64,000 nt of DNA from Taxillus chinensis (GCA_023512835.1 CM042087.1:11383715-11447714), one strand, 5' to 3'; positions 33,616 to 46,163 are shown, counted from the first letter of the stretch. Notes: generated by a model from the sequence alone, not told the origin. Numbers and translations are program-made.

Positions 33616-34012
33616 ATATATATAGCAAGGTGATGAAGTTACGGTAACTTTATGACGGGCTGGCCCGTGGGGGGTGGGTAACAGAGAACAAGAAAATGAA
33701 GGTTGACTGACTTGTCTAACCGACCTTTTTTCATTGTCAAACATCTTTCGGTAATTTCTCTCCTATTCTACGCATCCATCCCTAAGACTGTCGATGTCAC
33801 CGATCCTCCGTTTTGCCTGAACCATGAATGTGAATTTCCGCCTGTTCGCCGTCCTCGCGGTTGTAATCTCGCCACTTTGTCATGTACACATGATGCTTCG
33901 CTCTCATCATATATGCCCTAATTCCAAACCCTACCACAGATTTTATACTATATATAATCAATCTTTCCTCACATTTTCTCAGCAGCTGAACAGTGTTCGG
34001 AGATTCGTATAA
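33616..34012 (+). other. Possible short host transcript: TATA box and 62-codon ORF
   Basis: A TATATATA box at 33616-33624 lies about 200 bp before ATG 33824. The ORF (to 34012) starts MNVNFRLFAVLAVVISPLC, which resembles a secretion signal, but the rest is unremarkable and not recognised. No related sequence in the window. It may be the first exon of a low-copy gene or chance. Confidence 0.2.
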
Positions 34013-34260
34013 TGTATGAATGTGTACTGTTTTCTTAAATTCTTGCATAGGCACAGCTGACACTCGCAGTCCATGACCAGACCTTTGCCTCTTCGCCCTT
34101 TTCGATCGCTCTAGATAGTTTGCAAGAAAAAATCAACTTAGCTTTCTATGCACCATGAACAGCTCTTTTTCTGTATTCTATAATTATCATTTTTTACTTT
34201 TTTTTTTATTTTGACTGCTTGTTACAATCATTTTTCTGTTAAAACCTGTGTTATTAAAAC

Positions 34261-34263
<3 letters not shown>

Positions 34264-34305
<42 letters not shown>
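34264..34305. repeat. (TA)n microsatellite
   Basis: About 20 TA units. A shorter one lies at about 35611-35632. Confidence 0.95.
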
Positions 34306-34308
<3 letters not shown>

Positions 34309-34319
34309 ACAAGCAAGAA

Positions 34320-35950
34320 ACAAATTTTGTTTGAAGCATTTCTAAGTAAATAGTCTTGCTTAAGTTTAAGAGGGTGGGTGTGTTGGAGGAATCTTTTGTT
34401 TCTATATATTTTTATATATGTACACCTCTTTAATGCATGCTTGTTGGTTTGGTTGGATGGTATTATTTTAAAAACTTAGTTGTTTTTAAAAATAGTGAGC
34501 CTAAATAATTTAAAATTATTTATAAGTGATATAAATTCATTTGAATTTATAATTTTTAAAAACAATCATATTTTTAAAAATAATTACATATAACTAAATA
34601 TAACCTTAGTATCTGGGTAGTTTATTCTTGTTGTATTTATAAATTGTTCATAAGAATGTTTCTGTTATTAGTACACAAAAATAAAATAGCAAATTTCATC
34701 TAACTATGAGTGGTGTTATGAGTTTGAGTTTTGGTTTTTTATTTCATTTTTTGAATTATGTTAGAAATCATATTGAATTGTTATTTGAAAATATTTTTTT
34801 GTTTGATAAGAGATAATGTGTTTTAAAAAAAACAAGTATTTTTGAAAATTAATTTTTAAATTTTTTTAAAAATATTTGGTAGCTAAGTAGCTCAAGTAAT
34901 CAAATAGAATAAAAGTAAAAAAAATGAATATCCTAATAGAATTAAGTTTAGATTTAAACACATAAAAGAGTTACAAATAATTTTTAAAAAGTAAAAATAA
35001 TTATAAACTGACAATTTTAAAAACTTTTTCAAACTTTTATTATTATTAAATTAGAATGAGTTCACATTGGATCTACAGCTTTTAAAAATGATCCAAGAAT
35101 TTTCTTATACCAATCGCACTCTAAATAATCGTGTAGAATATTTTTATAAGTAAAGAAATAATAAAGAAAGAAAAAAAAAAGTATAAGCAAATTGGGCAGA
35201 GAATAGCCATATTCAATAAAAAAAGTCTCAAACAAATATTACAATGAAATCAAAAGAACCTTAATATAAAGCCTAAAAATAATTTTTTTATCTATTTATT
35301 TTACTTGAATGCTAATAAACTTGTCAGACAGCCTTAAATCTATAACACATAATGCTTGCACGACACATAGCATGTCAATACATGCTCAATATCTATTATT
35401 GCCTAACATTTGTCTTTTTGGAGCATTTGCCTTGCTCAAGTATCTTGTTCTTTGATGATGCGTTGCTCAATTTCACATTGCTTGATATGGTGTGTTTTAT
35501 GCTCGATAGGTCTAGTTGTTTAACAAGCTTGGGTTATCAAGCCTAGTCAGGTTATCGAGCATATCATTGCACAAAGTGATTGGTCGTTCAAAAATTGTTA
35601 AGCTAGAAGATATATATATATATATATATATACATATTCTTTAATTTGTCGTAGCTACTAATAATGGTAAGATATTTTTGTAATTTGTAATTTGTACTCT
35701 TCTATAATTAATAAAGCTTTCCTTTTATTTGCTCGTGAACATAGCTAACACATTGTTAATGAATCACGTTAAATTTGGGTTTTTTATTTGCGTTTTGATA
35801 TTTTTTTGCTTGTTCTTCAACTCAATGATTTAAAATACTTCATCCATGTGGTTTTATGGGCATTAGGCTAGTAGTTTATACCGTTATTGATGTGTTTGCC
35901 AAATTTGGTGCCTTCTTTTTCTTTTTTATCTTAAGCTACACTTTTAAGAA
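34320..35950. other. AT-rich low-copy DNA, no gene seen
   Basis: Long A and T runs with no frame above about 64 codons and no recognisable domain or terminal repeat. Confidence 0.5.
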
Positions 35951-35954
35951 CAGC

Positions 35955-36345
35955 TTTCTTCTTTGACGCACCATGACACACTCTTCATTCTCCAAGGAAA
36001 ACAACAAGGCTTTAAGTGTCTTAGGTGGAGCATAATTGAATCATCCACTTCTCTTCGTTTGCTTGAGGATGACGTTGACACCCCTGTTCGTGATTTGCAC
36101 CTTCGCATGGAGGAGATTTCAAAGGTGGAATCCACATGTTTGGCTGATGGGATGCAGCTTGGTTTGCAGAGGGTCGTTTGAGTTTTGTCAAGACAGACCC
36201 ATCGGTAAAAAGCCATTGTTTGTGGTGCATATCGAGCAATCTTTGGGGCTATTGTAATTGATACCAACAAGGTTGATGTGGCTGGAAGTGTCTTCTGGAA
36301 TGTTCATGAGGATGTTGAACAATCCCTTCCCTTATAAGTCACTGG
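35955..36345 (+). other. Coding-like stretch, unrecognised
   Basis: Base composition shifts to a balanced, codon-like pattern. One frame (35963-36181) reads SLRLLEDDVDTPVRDLHLRM and EEISKVESTCLADGMQLGLQ; a shifted frame continues with GAIVIDTNKVDVAGSVFWN. Both ends fade into AT-rich sequence. It could be a gene-derived fragment or exon. I do not recognise the family. Confidence 0.3.
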
Positions 36346-37741
36346 GTTCACTGCATCCTATTGTCTGTTGCTTAATTTTCGTGGTTGTAACATGAAGGAA
36401 ATGTATTGTTTTCTACTTTAGCTTTCTGGGTTTGATTTCTATGCAAAGGACTATAATTGTAATCAGGGAATTTGGTAGTGATGTACTTGATGAGCTAAAT
36501 TGCTTCCTCTTGGAGGAGAATGTATTTCGACGTTCTCAAGATATTTTACCCTTGTCTAACGTAATTAATGATTGTTTTCGTGTTATTATTTCATTACTTT
36601 TTATTTTGTTTTGATTTGATAACTTTTTAAAGTTTAAGTTTGTATCCTCATTTAAATTTGTAAAAGAATTTGTGTTTAGTTGGTTTTATTTTATGAAAGA
36701 AATTATTACTTTTAGAAGAAATGTTTTTTTATTTAAATTGGATCATGAGAAGAGAGAAAAGTATGTAAGTAAAAAAAGGAAAAAAAACTAATAATAACAA
36801 AATTAAATTTAAAAATAAATCTCAATATGAAAAGAGGTGAAACTTATTTTTTAAAACATAAAAACATTGATTGATATAATTTTTAATTTGGAATTTGAAC
36901 CATTATGTGTAGTGCTACAAATGAACTAAATCGAATTGAGTTGAATAGTATGGTATTCAAACGTACATTATTATTCATTAATGAATCGAACTGAATATGA
37001 GCCTTAAACTATGATGCTCATATACATTATTTTATTGTTTACAAATGATTGATAAACGTTTATGAACGTGTGTTCACTGACTTATTCATGAACATAGTTA
37101 TAAAATTATGAAAATCTGCAAAAAATAATTCACACAGTAAACTTATCTAAAAAGTACAATTAATTACCTATCAGGCTATGTTATCTTTGTCTAATATGTT
37201 TAAATAATTACTATATATAATTCACAATAATATTATAATAATAGTAATAATAAACAAATAAAAAATATTTTATTTAATAATAATATAAAAGTATATGTTT
37301 ATTATATTACATTTAATAAAAATACATTTATGTTTAATAAAATAATTTTTATACATATTAATTAATTTATTAATTTCTCCTTCACAAATAATTTTTGCGA
37401 ACACAAACGATATTCATGAACTGTTCAAGAATACTTATTTGTGAACGTTCGTGAATATGTTCACGAATATAATAATCGTGTTCATGAACTATTAGCAAAC
37501 GTCACTATTCCTTAATGAACAAACATAAACGATTTTTTTTCGAGACGAACATGAGCTTGTTCATGAACGTTTGATTTATTTATAACCTTAATCATGTACG
37601 TACCAAATAGCTTTTCCCAAATAGCCATGTACTTTTTGGTTTCCCATTTTTAAAAGTGAAACATACATTATATTTTCTGCCATGGTTTTCTAAATAAAAA
37701 TGATTTTGATAATTATTAGGGAACCGAAAAAGATAGGGTGA
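36346..37741. other. AT-rich DNA with GTTCATGAACG-type palindromes
   Basis: From about 37040 to 37590 short palindromes of the type GTTCATGAAC, CGTTCGTGAA and TTCACGAA recur at least eight times. No coding frame beyond a 60-codon ORF at 36432-36614 that matches nothing I know. Such motifs are common in plant dispersed repeats, but no boundaries can be set. Confidence 0.45.
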
Positions 37742-37744
37742 TTA

Positions 37745-38102
37745 GAGCATCTTCAATCCTCTCCCTATATGACTCTTTACCCTAATATAGGGAGCTATTG
37801 GTATACTTTTGTTGCTCCAATCATCTCCCTAAATACTTTTTAAATTAGGTAACTCCTTAAAAAGCTCTCTATATAGAGAGAGGCATAATCACTCCCAAAA
37901 TTAATTTTATTGATATTTTAATACAATAAATATTAATTAATTAAAAGGTAATTGTTTAAATTAAAAGTTAAAAAAATAATAAAAATTATGTAATTAGCTA
38001 AAATAGAAAGTATGATTGGAATAGATGATTGAAAATAGCTAACTAAAATAGATTTTACATTAAATAGGGAATGAAATTTAGGGAGCATGATTGGAGATGC
38101 TC
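37745..38102. mobile_element. 358 bp MITE (Tourist-like, TTA target site)
   Basis: Terminal inverted repeats start GAGCATCTTCAATC on the left and end GATTGGAGATGCTC on the right. TTA flanks both sides (37742-37744 and 38103-38105). Size, AT-rich centre and 3 bp TTA duplication fit a non-autonomous PIF/Harbinger-like element. No transposase. Confidence 0.85.
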
Positions 38103-38442
38103 TTACATTTAAAAATTTTTCCATTTCCCGATATACAAGTGGACACTAAATCCAAACAAGTGTAAAAATTAGATTTATAAAGTTATTTAATTTACATTTA
38201 TATTTTATCTAATGGATAATATTGTGCAATATCATCTTTTCACTAATTTATAAAATAAATGGGTGAGACATCATAGTTAACTAGTTTTCATACGATTCAA
38301 AAAAAATTGATGAATTTTTTGCTTTTATTTTATCAAATATTATAATTTATCATAGCATAGTTTCAATTGTTAATGAAATTAAGAACATGTTTGATAGTGT
38401 TAGGTAAATTTTGTTTTAGCTAAATTTATATTTAGCTTGTTA
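38103..38442. other. No gene seen
   Basis: AT-rich spacer between two MITE-like sequences; nothing recognised. Confidence 0.5.
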
Positions 38443-38597
38443 GAGCAACTCCAACAAGGTTATGTATTTTATCTTCACATATAAGATTTTTTTTATTCGC
38501 AAACAAGTAATTTTTTGTATCCAACTCCAACAATACTCTTTATTTCAACTTTATTTATATTAAAATAATATTTTTTAATGAAGAACATGAAGTGTGC
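38443..38597. mobile_element. Left end of a second MITE-like element, cut by Tekay copy B
   Basis: AGAGCAACTCCAACAAGG resembles the start of AGAGCATCTCCAA-type MITEs. The matching right end is not found before the Tekay LTR at 38598, so it is truncated or disrupted. Confidence 0.45.
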
Positions 38598-39019
38598 TGT
38601 AATGACCTGTGTTTAGGGATGTGAGGAGTTAGTCATAGTTATGTCTTTTGAGTGGCAATTGTCAAGTTTTGGGAGATTCTTCTTATACATATCAGCTAGA
38701 ACACTTTATATATTGATGAGCAAGCATGAGGCAAGAGATGAGCTCAAGAGGGAGCATTTAGAGGTTGCACATGATAATGGCCTTTGTCACGTGCAGTGAT
38801 GTTTTTGCATGGGAGCCTTCTAGACAAAGTTCTAAAGTTAGTGGCAAAATCCTAGGGCATTTGGAGGTTGCACGTGACAATGGCCTTTGTCATGTGTAGC
38901 CATGTTTTTGCCTTGTCTCCTTCATTTTGTTATACTAATAATCTTTTCCCAAAGGACCATGTTTGAATTATGGGTATTTTGTCCTGTGTGGATGCGGGAA
39001 GGTTAAAACACGTTTCACT

Positions 39020-39077
<58 letters not shown>

Positions 39078-40240
39078 CCTCTCTTCATTGTTGTCGTTGT
39101 GTCTGCGTGGGTGGACGCCGTCTAGTGGGGGAGCAAGAGCAAGGAGGTTCTTTCCAAGGTAGGGATTCTGTTCTTCCTTGAACCTATTCTTGGGTTAGGT
39201 CTTGAGGTAGACGATTTGTAGTTTGTTTGTGCTTAAATATATTATATATATATATATATATGTAAATTCATATAGGTGTAATCTTCTATATAAATGTTGG
39301 CTTTCAATGGCAAGTTATGTTTGGGTATGACGATGAGACCGGGGTCTGGGGAGTTTTGGGTTCGTTCGCGTGGCAGCGGACCTTGGAGGCTGTTGGGGTG
39401 TTTGCGCTATTCATTCAATGGTTTGGTTCGTTAGGGTTAGTTCCACAGTAGGGCCTCGTGGGGAAACCTTGGGGTTTCCGGGGGAGTTATGTTTGAGAAC
39501 ATAATATGTGGATATGCTAATTATGGTTTGTGTGATGGTTGTTGAATACATGTGTTATTTGATGTAATGTGAATGTATGTTATTGTGTTGTGCTTGTTAA
39601 TGCGCTACGTGGGACCGTGGTAGCTTGTGTGGGTCGAGGTTGTGGTAGCCTGTGTGGCTGTGGAGCTTAGTGGCCGTGGTTGTTGTAGCCTGTGTGGCTG
39701 TGGAGCCTATGTGGCTGTGGTTGTGGAAGCCTGTGTGGATGTGGAAACGGTTATACGTGCCTTTGTGGTTTGTTTGTGTGTTGACATATTTATAAATGTT
39801 GATTATAACATGTTTATATATTATTGCCACGATACTACACTTGTGCAAGTGGTCATGTAGATGCTAGGAGCATGGGATGGGTTGGGGAGACATAATCCTT
39901 ACTTAGCTGTGGTTACTCACCCCTCCTACTGTGTCTTGTTTGTTTTCAGGAACCTACGGGCATTAGGTGGAACGCCAAGGTGGAAGACTGCGTTCTTTGT
40001 TTGCTATTTTATTTTCTTATTGTTATTTTGAGCGAAATAATGTAACCCCAATGGGAAAAACGATGTAAAAGGTTTTTAAATTAATAAAGTGATGTGGTTT
40101 GGTTTGTGAACCTTCATTGTGCAGAATTGTATTGCTTATATGTTCTATATGGAATTATATTATCCTAACCCCTTATCCACCACGTGGATAAAAGGGAGTC
40201 ACGAACCGGTTTCCTCTGGTTGGAAGTCTGAGGCGTGACA
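38598..40240 (+). repeat. 5' LTR of Tekay copy B
   Basis: It runs 1643 bp from TGTAATGACC to GGCGTGACA. It holds degenerate G-box hairpins (near 38765-38800 and 38868-38900), a (GA)n tract at 39021-39075 and a GTGTGGCTGTGGAGC-type array at about 39600-39750. The ACGT palindrome and TATA box seen in the other copies are missing just before the GA tract. Candidate intron sites are at 39159 and 39949. Confidence 0.92.
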
Positions 40241-40243
40241 ATA

Positions 40244-40255
40244 TGGTATTAGAGC
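40244..40255 (+). other. Primer binding site, Tekay copy B
   Basis: TGGTATTAGAGC, one base off the initiator tRNA-Met site. Confidence 0.8.
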
Positions 40256-40723
40256 ATGGTCTAGTTGACCTAGGGTAGCGGGTGGATTTAGTTATCTTGA
40301 GTCCTTTTGAGGAGCCTGGAGGGACATGCCTGATCAACATGGTCCTCTTTGAGCCTCTAAGGTGTACTTGGGGTAATCCAATCCTGTGGTAGGATTTGCA
40401 TGCATTGGCATTAGGGCACTAGTTGCATTTGTTGTGTATGTGTGATTGTGATAGGGAAATGTGAACAACGCGATAAAGTTTTAATTGTGTAACTCTGATA
40501 TTTTGTGATAACTTATGTACGAATGTGGGGAAAAGAACTTGTGTTATTGAGCTGTTTGCTTGTGGGATTGCTGCTTGTGCAATGTGATTTAATGTGAACT
40601 AAAATGTGTGCAATGTGTGTCATACAATGTGATAATTGAATTGAGAAATGGTGTAGAGGTAGTGAGACTCGATAGATTTCGAATGCGTTTTGACGATTGT
40701 GCTCCTTACTTTGTGTAGTAAGA

Positions 40724-41840
40724 ATGCCAACGAGCGGAGCGGAGCGTGCGTCTGGGACAGTGGCTGATAAGTCATCTACCCATGAAGGGCTAGGTGCGGG
40801 GCAGCCCGCTGGAGGAAATGAGCTGTTATTGGCACAGTTGCTAGAGGGTATCGGACAGGAAGTCCAAGAGCTGAGGGAGGGTATCCGGCAAGAGGTTCGG
40901 GAGGAAGTGTGCCGTGAGATGGCGGCACAGCAGGTGGTGCCACCACCACCACCAGTGGGGGAGTTACCTTGTGAGTGTGAGAGTTCGCTAGGTGGTATGC
41001 TAATCCATCGAGTCGAGGATGATGTGGTGACGAGGTTCCGAAAGGAACAATCGCCGAGATTCAAGGGAGAGGTGGATCCAGTGGTGGGTGAGCACTGGTT
41101 GAGGTAGATAGAGCATGTGTTTTCCTTTCTCCTACCCCGGGAGGAGGATAAGGTGAGGTTGGCCATTCGGCAGTTAGAGGGGAATGCCTTGGAGTGGTGG
41201 CAGAGTATAGTGGGAAGTTGTGTAGTGCAATTCATGTTATAGGAGAGTTCTTACAGCTCTTCCATGATGAGTTCTTCCCTGAGTCATTGAGGTGACAAAA
41301 GAGGGAGGAATTTGGTAGCTTGAGGCCGGGATCGAGGATAGTGCCCGAATATGAGCGGGAGTTCTGGAGCATGAGTAGATTTGTTCCCGAGACTGTGGCG
41401 AGGGAGGACCTAAAGGCCCACAAGTTCACTTTGGGTCTCCGGCTAGCCCTTAGGCAGAGGGTGGCAATATTGCGGTTGAGGACATATGCTGAGGTTGTAG
41501 AAATAGCTCGTATAGTTGAGATGGAGCTGGATGATGGGAGGCAGGCCCATCAGGGTCGTCAGTTGTAGGGTGGATCTGATCGAGATTCAGGGTCCAAGAG
41601 GCCCAAGACTGAGGAAAAAGATAGCATTTCTTTTCGCAGCAGGGGTCAACCATCAGTGACCCAGGGAGGTCCAATTTTGGTAGCAGCAGATAGGGAGGTT
41701 CAGCAGGAGGTCTCCCCAGTGGTTGTCATTGCTGTGGGGAGCAGGGCCACTTCAAGAGGGAGTGTCCCAAGAAAGACTGGTGATGCAAGAGTTGTGGACG
41801 AGAGGGCCATTTGAGCCGGGTATGTAGGAGTGGCAATAGG
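40724..41840 (+). pseudogene. Gag of Tekay copy B
   Basis: ATG 40724 opens MPTSGAERASGTV. A Glu/Arg-rich coiled coil (about residues 40-70) and a Pro run precede the capsid blocks RFRKEQSPRFKGEVDPVV and REEDKVRLAIRQLEGNALEW. After TAG stops (near 41105 and elsewhere) come EYEREFWSMSRFVPETVARE and two CCHC knuckles at about 41720-41830 (CCGEQGHFKREC and CKSCGREGHLSRVC). Most stops are TAG replacing CAG seen in copy C. Gag packages the RNA. Confidence 0.85.
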
Positions 41841-42129
41841 GGAGTAGGAGGCATGGCATCCAGCATGAGGAGTGATGCCAGTTTTTGTGCACTAGCAGAG
41901 AGACCAGTTCGTCAGTGGCAGGCTAGTCAGGCAAGATCCAAGTAGTCCCGACCTCAGGGGAGGCCGGAGCAATAGCAGACTGATGCTTGAGGCAGTCAGG
42001 GCAAGAACTGCCCAGTGAGTGAGCCCAGTGGCACGGGCTAGGGGAGGGTGTTTGTGATGATTGCGACACCCTAGGAGCAGGCTAAGTTACCACCTCCACC
42101 AGCGGAGGGTGGGGCAGGACCATCGGTGA

Positions 42130-42540
42130 TTAGAGGTACCCTTTTGATCTGTCGTATGCTTGTTTCTGTTCTTTTTGACACGGGTGCATCTTGTTCATTT
42201 GTTGTTGAGCTTCTGATTAATGGATTGGGATTAGTATGTGTTGGGGCAGAGAGACCCCTAGTTGTGGAGTCTCCGATGGGAGGTATGCTTGAGGTGCGGC
42301 GTGTTTGTCGTGACTGTGTGTTAACCATAAGAGATGTAGAGCTTAGTTTTGATTTGTATGTGACGCCATTGAGGACGTTTGACCTGATCTTGGGTATGGA
42401 CTGGCTTATGGCTTTCCAGGCCAAGATAGATTGTTATCAGTGGTGTATATCATTCGTGCCACCTGTGGGGACTCCTTGCACCCTGCAGGGGGAGTGGGAT
42501 CGTGAGGCGAGCCAAGTTGGGCCAGTGCTGGACTAGTGGA
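42130..42540 (+). pseudogene. Aspartic protease of Tekay copy B
   Basis: The open frame 42126-42536 has VSVLFDTGASCSF with the catalytic Asp present, then VCRDCVLTIRDVELSFDLYV and LILGMDWLMAFQAKIDCY. It ends at a stop just before RT, as copy C does. Upstream stops separate it from gag. Confidence 0.85.
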
Positions 42541-43011
42541 GTGCCATTACCCATAGGTTGGCAGCCCTAACCTTTTTGGAGCAAGGGAAAGTGGGAAAGA
42601 GGGTGTGGACAACAGTTGTTGACCAGTTTCAATATGTGTTCCCTAAGGAGCTGAAGAGGTTACCACCTAAGAGGAGTGTGGAGTTCACCATTGAGTTAGT
42701 ATCGGGGACGGGTCCAATCTTTCAAGTGGCATATCATATGGGGCCAGCTGAGTTGAGGGAGCTTAAGAGGCAGATAGAGGAGTTGGTGAGCCAGGGGTAT
42801 ATTAGGCCGAGTACCTCACCCTGGGGTGCTCCGGTGCACCTTGCCAAGAAGGCAGATGGCATGCTTCGTCTTTGCATTGACTATAGGAAGCTTAATTCGG
42901 TGACTGTGAAGAACAAGTATCCATTGCCTCGGATATATGACTTGTTTGACTAGTTGAGTGGAGCCCAGCTGTTTTCAAAAATAGATTTACGGTCGGGTTA
43001 CCACCAGTTGA
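42541..43011 (+). pseudogene. Reverse transcriptase of Tekay copy B, first part
   Basis: Fingers blocks [55 protein letters not shown] and FSKIDLRSGYHQL (palm). A TAG lies at about 42951. The gene resumes at 44433-44540 (blocks [14 protein letters not shown]) and again at 46164-46355, where the catalytic block reads FIDNILVYS. The second Asp of the usual DD pair is Asn, so this copy lost polymerase activity. Confidence 0.88.
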
Positions 43012-44432
43012 TGTTGGATCAAGCCTAGAATTTGGATGATGTAGATAAAATCCTATGTAATTTGATCTGAGACTTTGGTTGTTTTATCTTAAGTTGTTAC
43101 AGAAGATATGATCTTAATCCGGACCAACACTCGTGAGAGCAAAGCTAAGGATAGGATACATAATCTTGATCCGAACAAAAGTGAGTGTCGTCAAAATACT
43201 TGGTAAATAGCTAAGTCTCTTCTTCATACGGAATAAGGATCATTCGTGCGGACTAAACACTTAATGCTACGGACTAAGGAAACTGCGACTAATACTTTAA
43301 ATGGACCAAGTCAAATAGATGCGGAGTAAAAATCCTAGTCTACAAGTCGCACGGAGTAAGTCATAGTTATCACGGAGTAAAAGGCTAAGTCTTCCACTCA
43401 AGCAGACTAAGGAAAAGAAGACACAGAGTAAGAAATCCGAGTCTTCCATACATGCAGAGTAAGGAACGACTTATATGGAATAAGGACCCGAGTCTTTATT
43501 CGCACGGAGTAAGGAAACTAGATGCGGAGTAAGGAATCTGAACTACTCACTCATACGGAGTAAGGATGTGCTGATACGAAGTAAGTCATCCGTTCCTTTT
43601 TAATTCATGCGGAGTAAGAAAGCGCTAATGCGGCGGAGTAAGCACTCCGACCTTCTCATTCATACGGAGTAAGGAAGCGCTGACATGGAATAAGGATTCC
43701 AGTACTGAATTGATACGGAGTAAGCAATCACTGACACGGAGTAAGATCCGAGCTTAGTTAACACGGAGTAAGGAACCTTACACCGGATTCGAAAGACGCT
43801 GCTTCAACTTATCTCTTTGCATTTAAAGTCATCAGCTCGCTAAGTCCCAATGTGAGACAAACTCGTTGAGAACCTAAAGAACCTTACACGTGGATCTCCC
43901 ACATATGTGGACACAACTTTAACTGGATTTGGGAACTCACAAAGGCACTTATGCTTTACAAAACCCAAGACCTTGAGCTCTACATCCGCAGCATTCAAGG
44001 CAGAGAGAATTCCGAGGAATAGTAAATGCTGCACATAGTCCGGAAGAATAAGTTCCAAGATTGTCTCTCAAGGATGTTTCTATAAATATTATAACACTTG
44101 TACATAATAGGTGTGGTTGAATGAGTTGATCATTCGTGAGTTGAAAATAAGCGTGTACAAGAGCTTATTAAAATCTAAAGAGGCTAGTGTATGAGTGATT
44201 TTGTAAACAAAGTATAAGAGAGTTTTGCAGTAGATCTAATGGCTTTTCAAGCTTTAATCTGCTTCTATTTTGTTGTACTTATCCTTTGATAATAAAAGAA
44301 AATACTTCCACTATCTGGTTTATCTTCTGCATTGATTCTCTCTCTTAACCAAATAAGTGCAGTGCCAAAGAGTGAGAAAAAAGTTTTCGATAAGTGCCTA
44401 TTCAGCCCCCTCTAGGCTCCCAGGGACCAATA
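43012..44432 (+). repeat. SIRE-family solo LTR (S3)
   Basis: 1421 bp from TGTTGGATCAAG to GGGACCAATA (CA end mutated to TA). Perfect 5 bp duplications GTTGA at 43007-43011 and 44433-44437. No internal region, so it is a solo LTR left by LTR-LTR recombination. Motif array at about 43230-43800 with at least 17 GAGTAAG-type copies. Confidence 0.95.
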
Positions 44433-44540
44433 GTTGAGGGTTAGAGATGAGGACATCCCTAAGACTGCTTTTCGGTGCCGGTATGGGCATTATGAGTGGG
44501 TAGTAATGCCTTTTGAACTCATTAACGCACTAGCAGTGTT

Positions 44541-46163
44541 GAAAAGGCCGTTTGTCGCACACGCACTCCAAATAAAATTTAAACTAAGTATAGCTAGTGA
44601 CTTACCCTAGATCGTTCTCTACCGGAGGACTTATAAAATTCAATTCAATCTATTTAATTACCCGTTTAACAAAAACTAATGAGAAAAAATAAATATAAAA
44701 TTGGGGAGATTTTTAATTGAATGAAACTAGTTAAAGCAATGATTTTTAACTATGAAAATCAATTAATTAAAGATGTAACCAGTTTAACTTCACACCTGAA
44801 TGTTGTTTATCACTATCCCAAAAGATAAATTAGATAAATTATGGTCTCATAATTTAAATGCACCAAGACACCATGAATACAAAAAAATTATGAATTTATC
44901 CCAACCAGAATAATCATGAATCAATTCTCAAAAGACTGCCTGTTTCCAACGAAACAAATCTTTTCACTCAATTAAAATATTAACGCACGATGAATTATTA
45001 AATCAACACTTAACTTAGATATTAAATTAACAAATCAAAGAGATAGAAAATTAATTCATAGCACATAAAATACCAATAAAACATGAATTCAAAACAAGCA
45101 TCCAAAGTGCTGCGCTAAACTGATTACAAAATACTTACCCCTCCATGGGTTGGAAAATCACAAATCTATTCGGAAAAATTAAAACAGCAGAATTAAAATA
45201 GAATTAAGAAAAATAGGCTGCAAACAATTAAATACTCGGCCTTGAACTCGATCCGAATCTCCAATATTCGCCACACTATCTCTCTCCAATTTCTGCTATA
45301 TCTGATCCGCAAAACTGCTGCGCAAAGGCTGGGCGATTAGATACTGGGGGCAGCGTCGACTGGGTCTCTTCCGCAGGATGTGGGTGTTGCAGCGTGTATA
45401 CTGCGTTGGGCGTGATGGAGGATGATTGGACGACGGAGGCGGCAGCGTGGTGGATGGGGCTGGGCGAGATGGAGGCAGGTTTGCATCAACACGTGAATGG
45501 TAGCGTGAAATTGGAGGGCTGCGGCGGCATAACGAGAGACGATGATCGGGCGAAGACCCATTTATATCACCTGGTTCCCTTTTTTTTCAATTTTTCCACA
45601 TAGACAATTTATGTTGCGATGCTGTGCATGCGTGGTCCAGAGTCTCTTCATTCCTTCTTTGACTTCACGGGCCCACACCTTAATGCTTTCCTTATTTTTC
45701 AATTCTCACGTGTAACATCATTAAAACAATGCCCCATGCACCACTTCTTTTCAATTATTCTTTAAATACATGTAATTGCAAGTCATGCATAAGCATTGGG
45801 CCCACATTGTTGCCATTTAAGTTGCCACACTGCCACCTACGTAATGCATTGAATGTGTATGGCATTAAAACACTTGTTAACTAATAAAATATAAAAATCA
45901 TATATATATAATTAAGAAATAAAAATTAAATCAAATAACACTTAGTAAAATTACTAATTAAGCCGAAAGAAATAATATTAAAATTAGAATAATCAATTTA
46001 ACATTAAAAACTACCAAAATTAATATTAAATCTATAAAAGTAAATAAAACAATAAATAATTAAAATTAGGAAAAAGTATTATAAAAATGCATTAATTCCA
46101 CAAAATATTCAATAACGCCCATAAATTACATGCAAATTTAATGACAAATTTCGTGGTTATCAA
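44541..46163. repeat. Solo LTR-like insertion with GTGTT target duplication
   Basis: A 1623 bp non-coding insertion flanked by GTGTT (44536-44540 and 46164-46168) inside the RT gene. Internal ends are imperfect (TTGA...TCAA if two bases of the duplication are counted in). The right end, read in reverse (TTGATAACCACGAAATTTG), matches the start of the fragment at 62571. Its general layout resembles an Athila-like minus-strand LTR. No coding capacity. Confidence 0.75.

Noticed and set aside
33824..34012. Secreted small protein gene
   Set aside because: The signal-like start is attractive, but nothing else supports it; kept only as a low-confidence feature.
44541..46163. DNA transposon with 3 bp duplication (GTG) and TTGA/TCAA ends
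   Set aside because: Only four bases of inverted repeat; the 5 bp GTGTT duplication, size and match to the 62571 LTR-like end favour a solo LTR. Not fully excluded.
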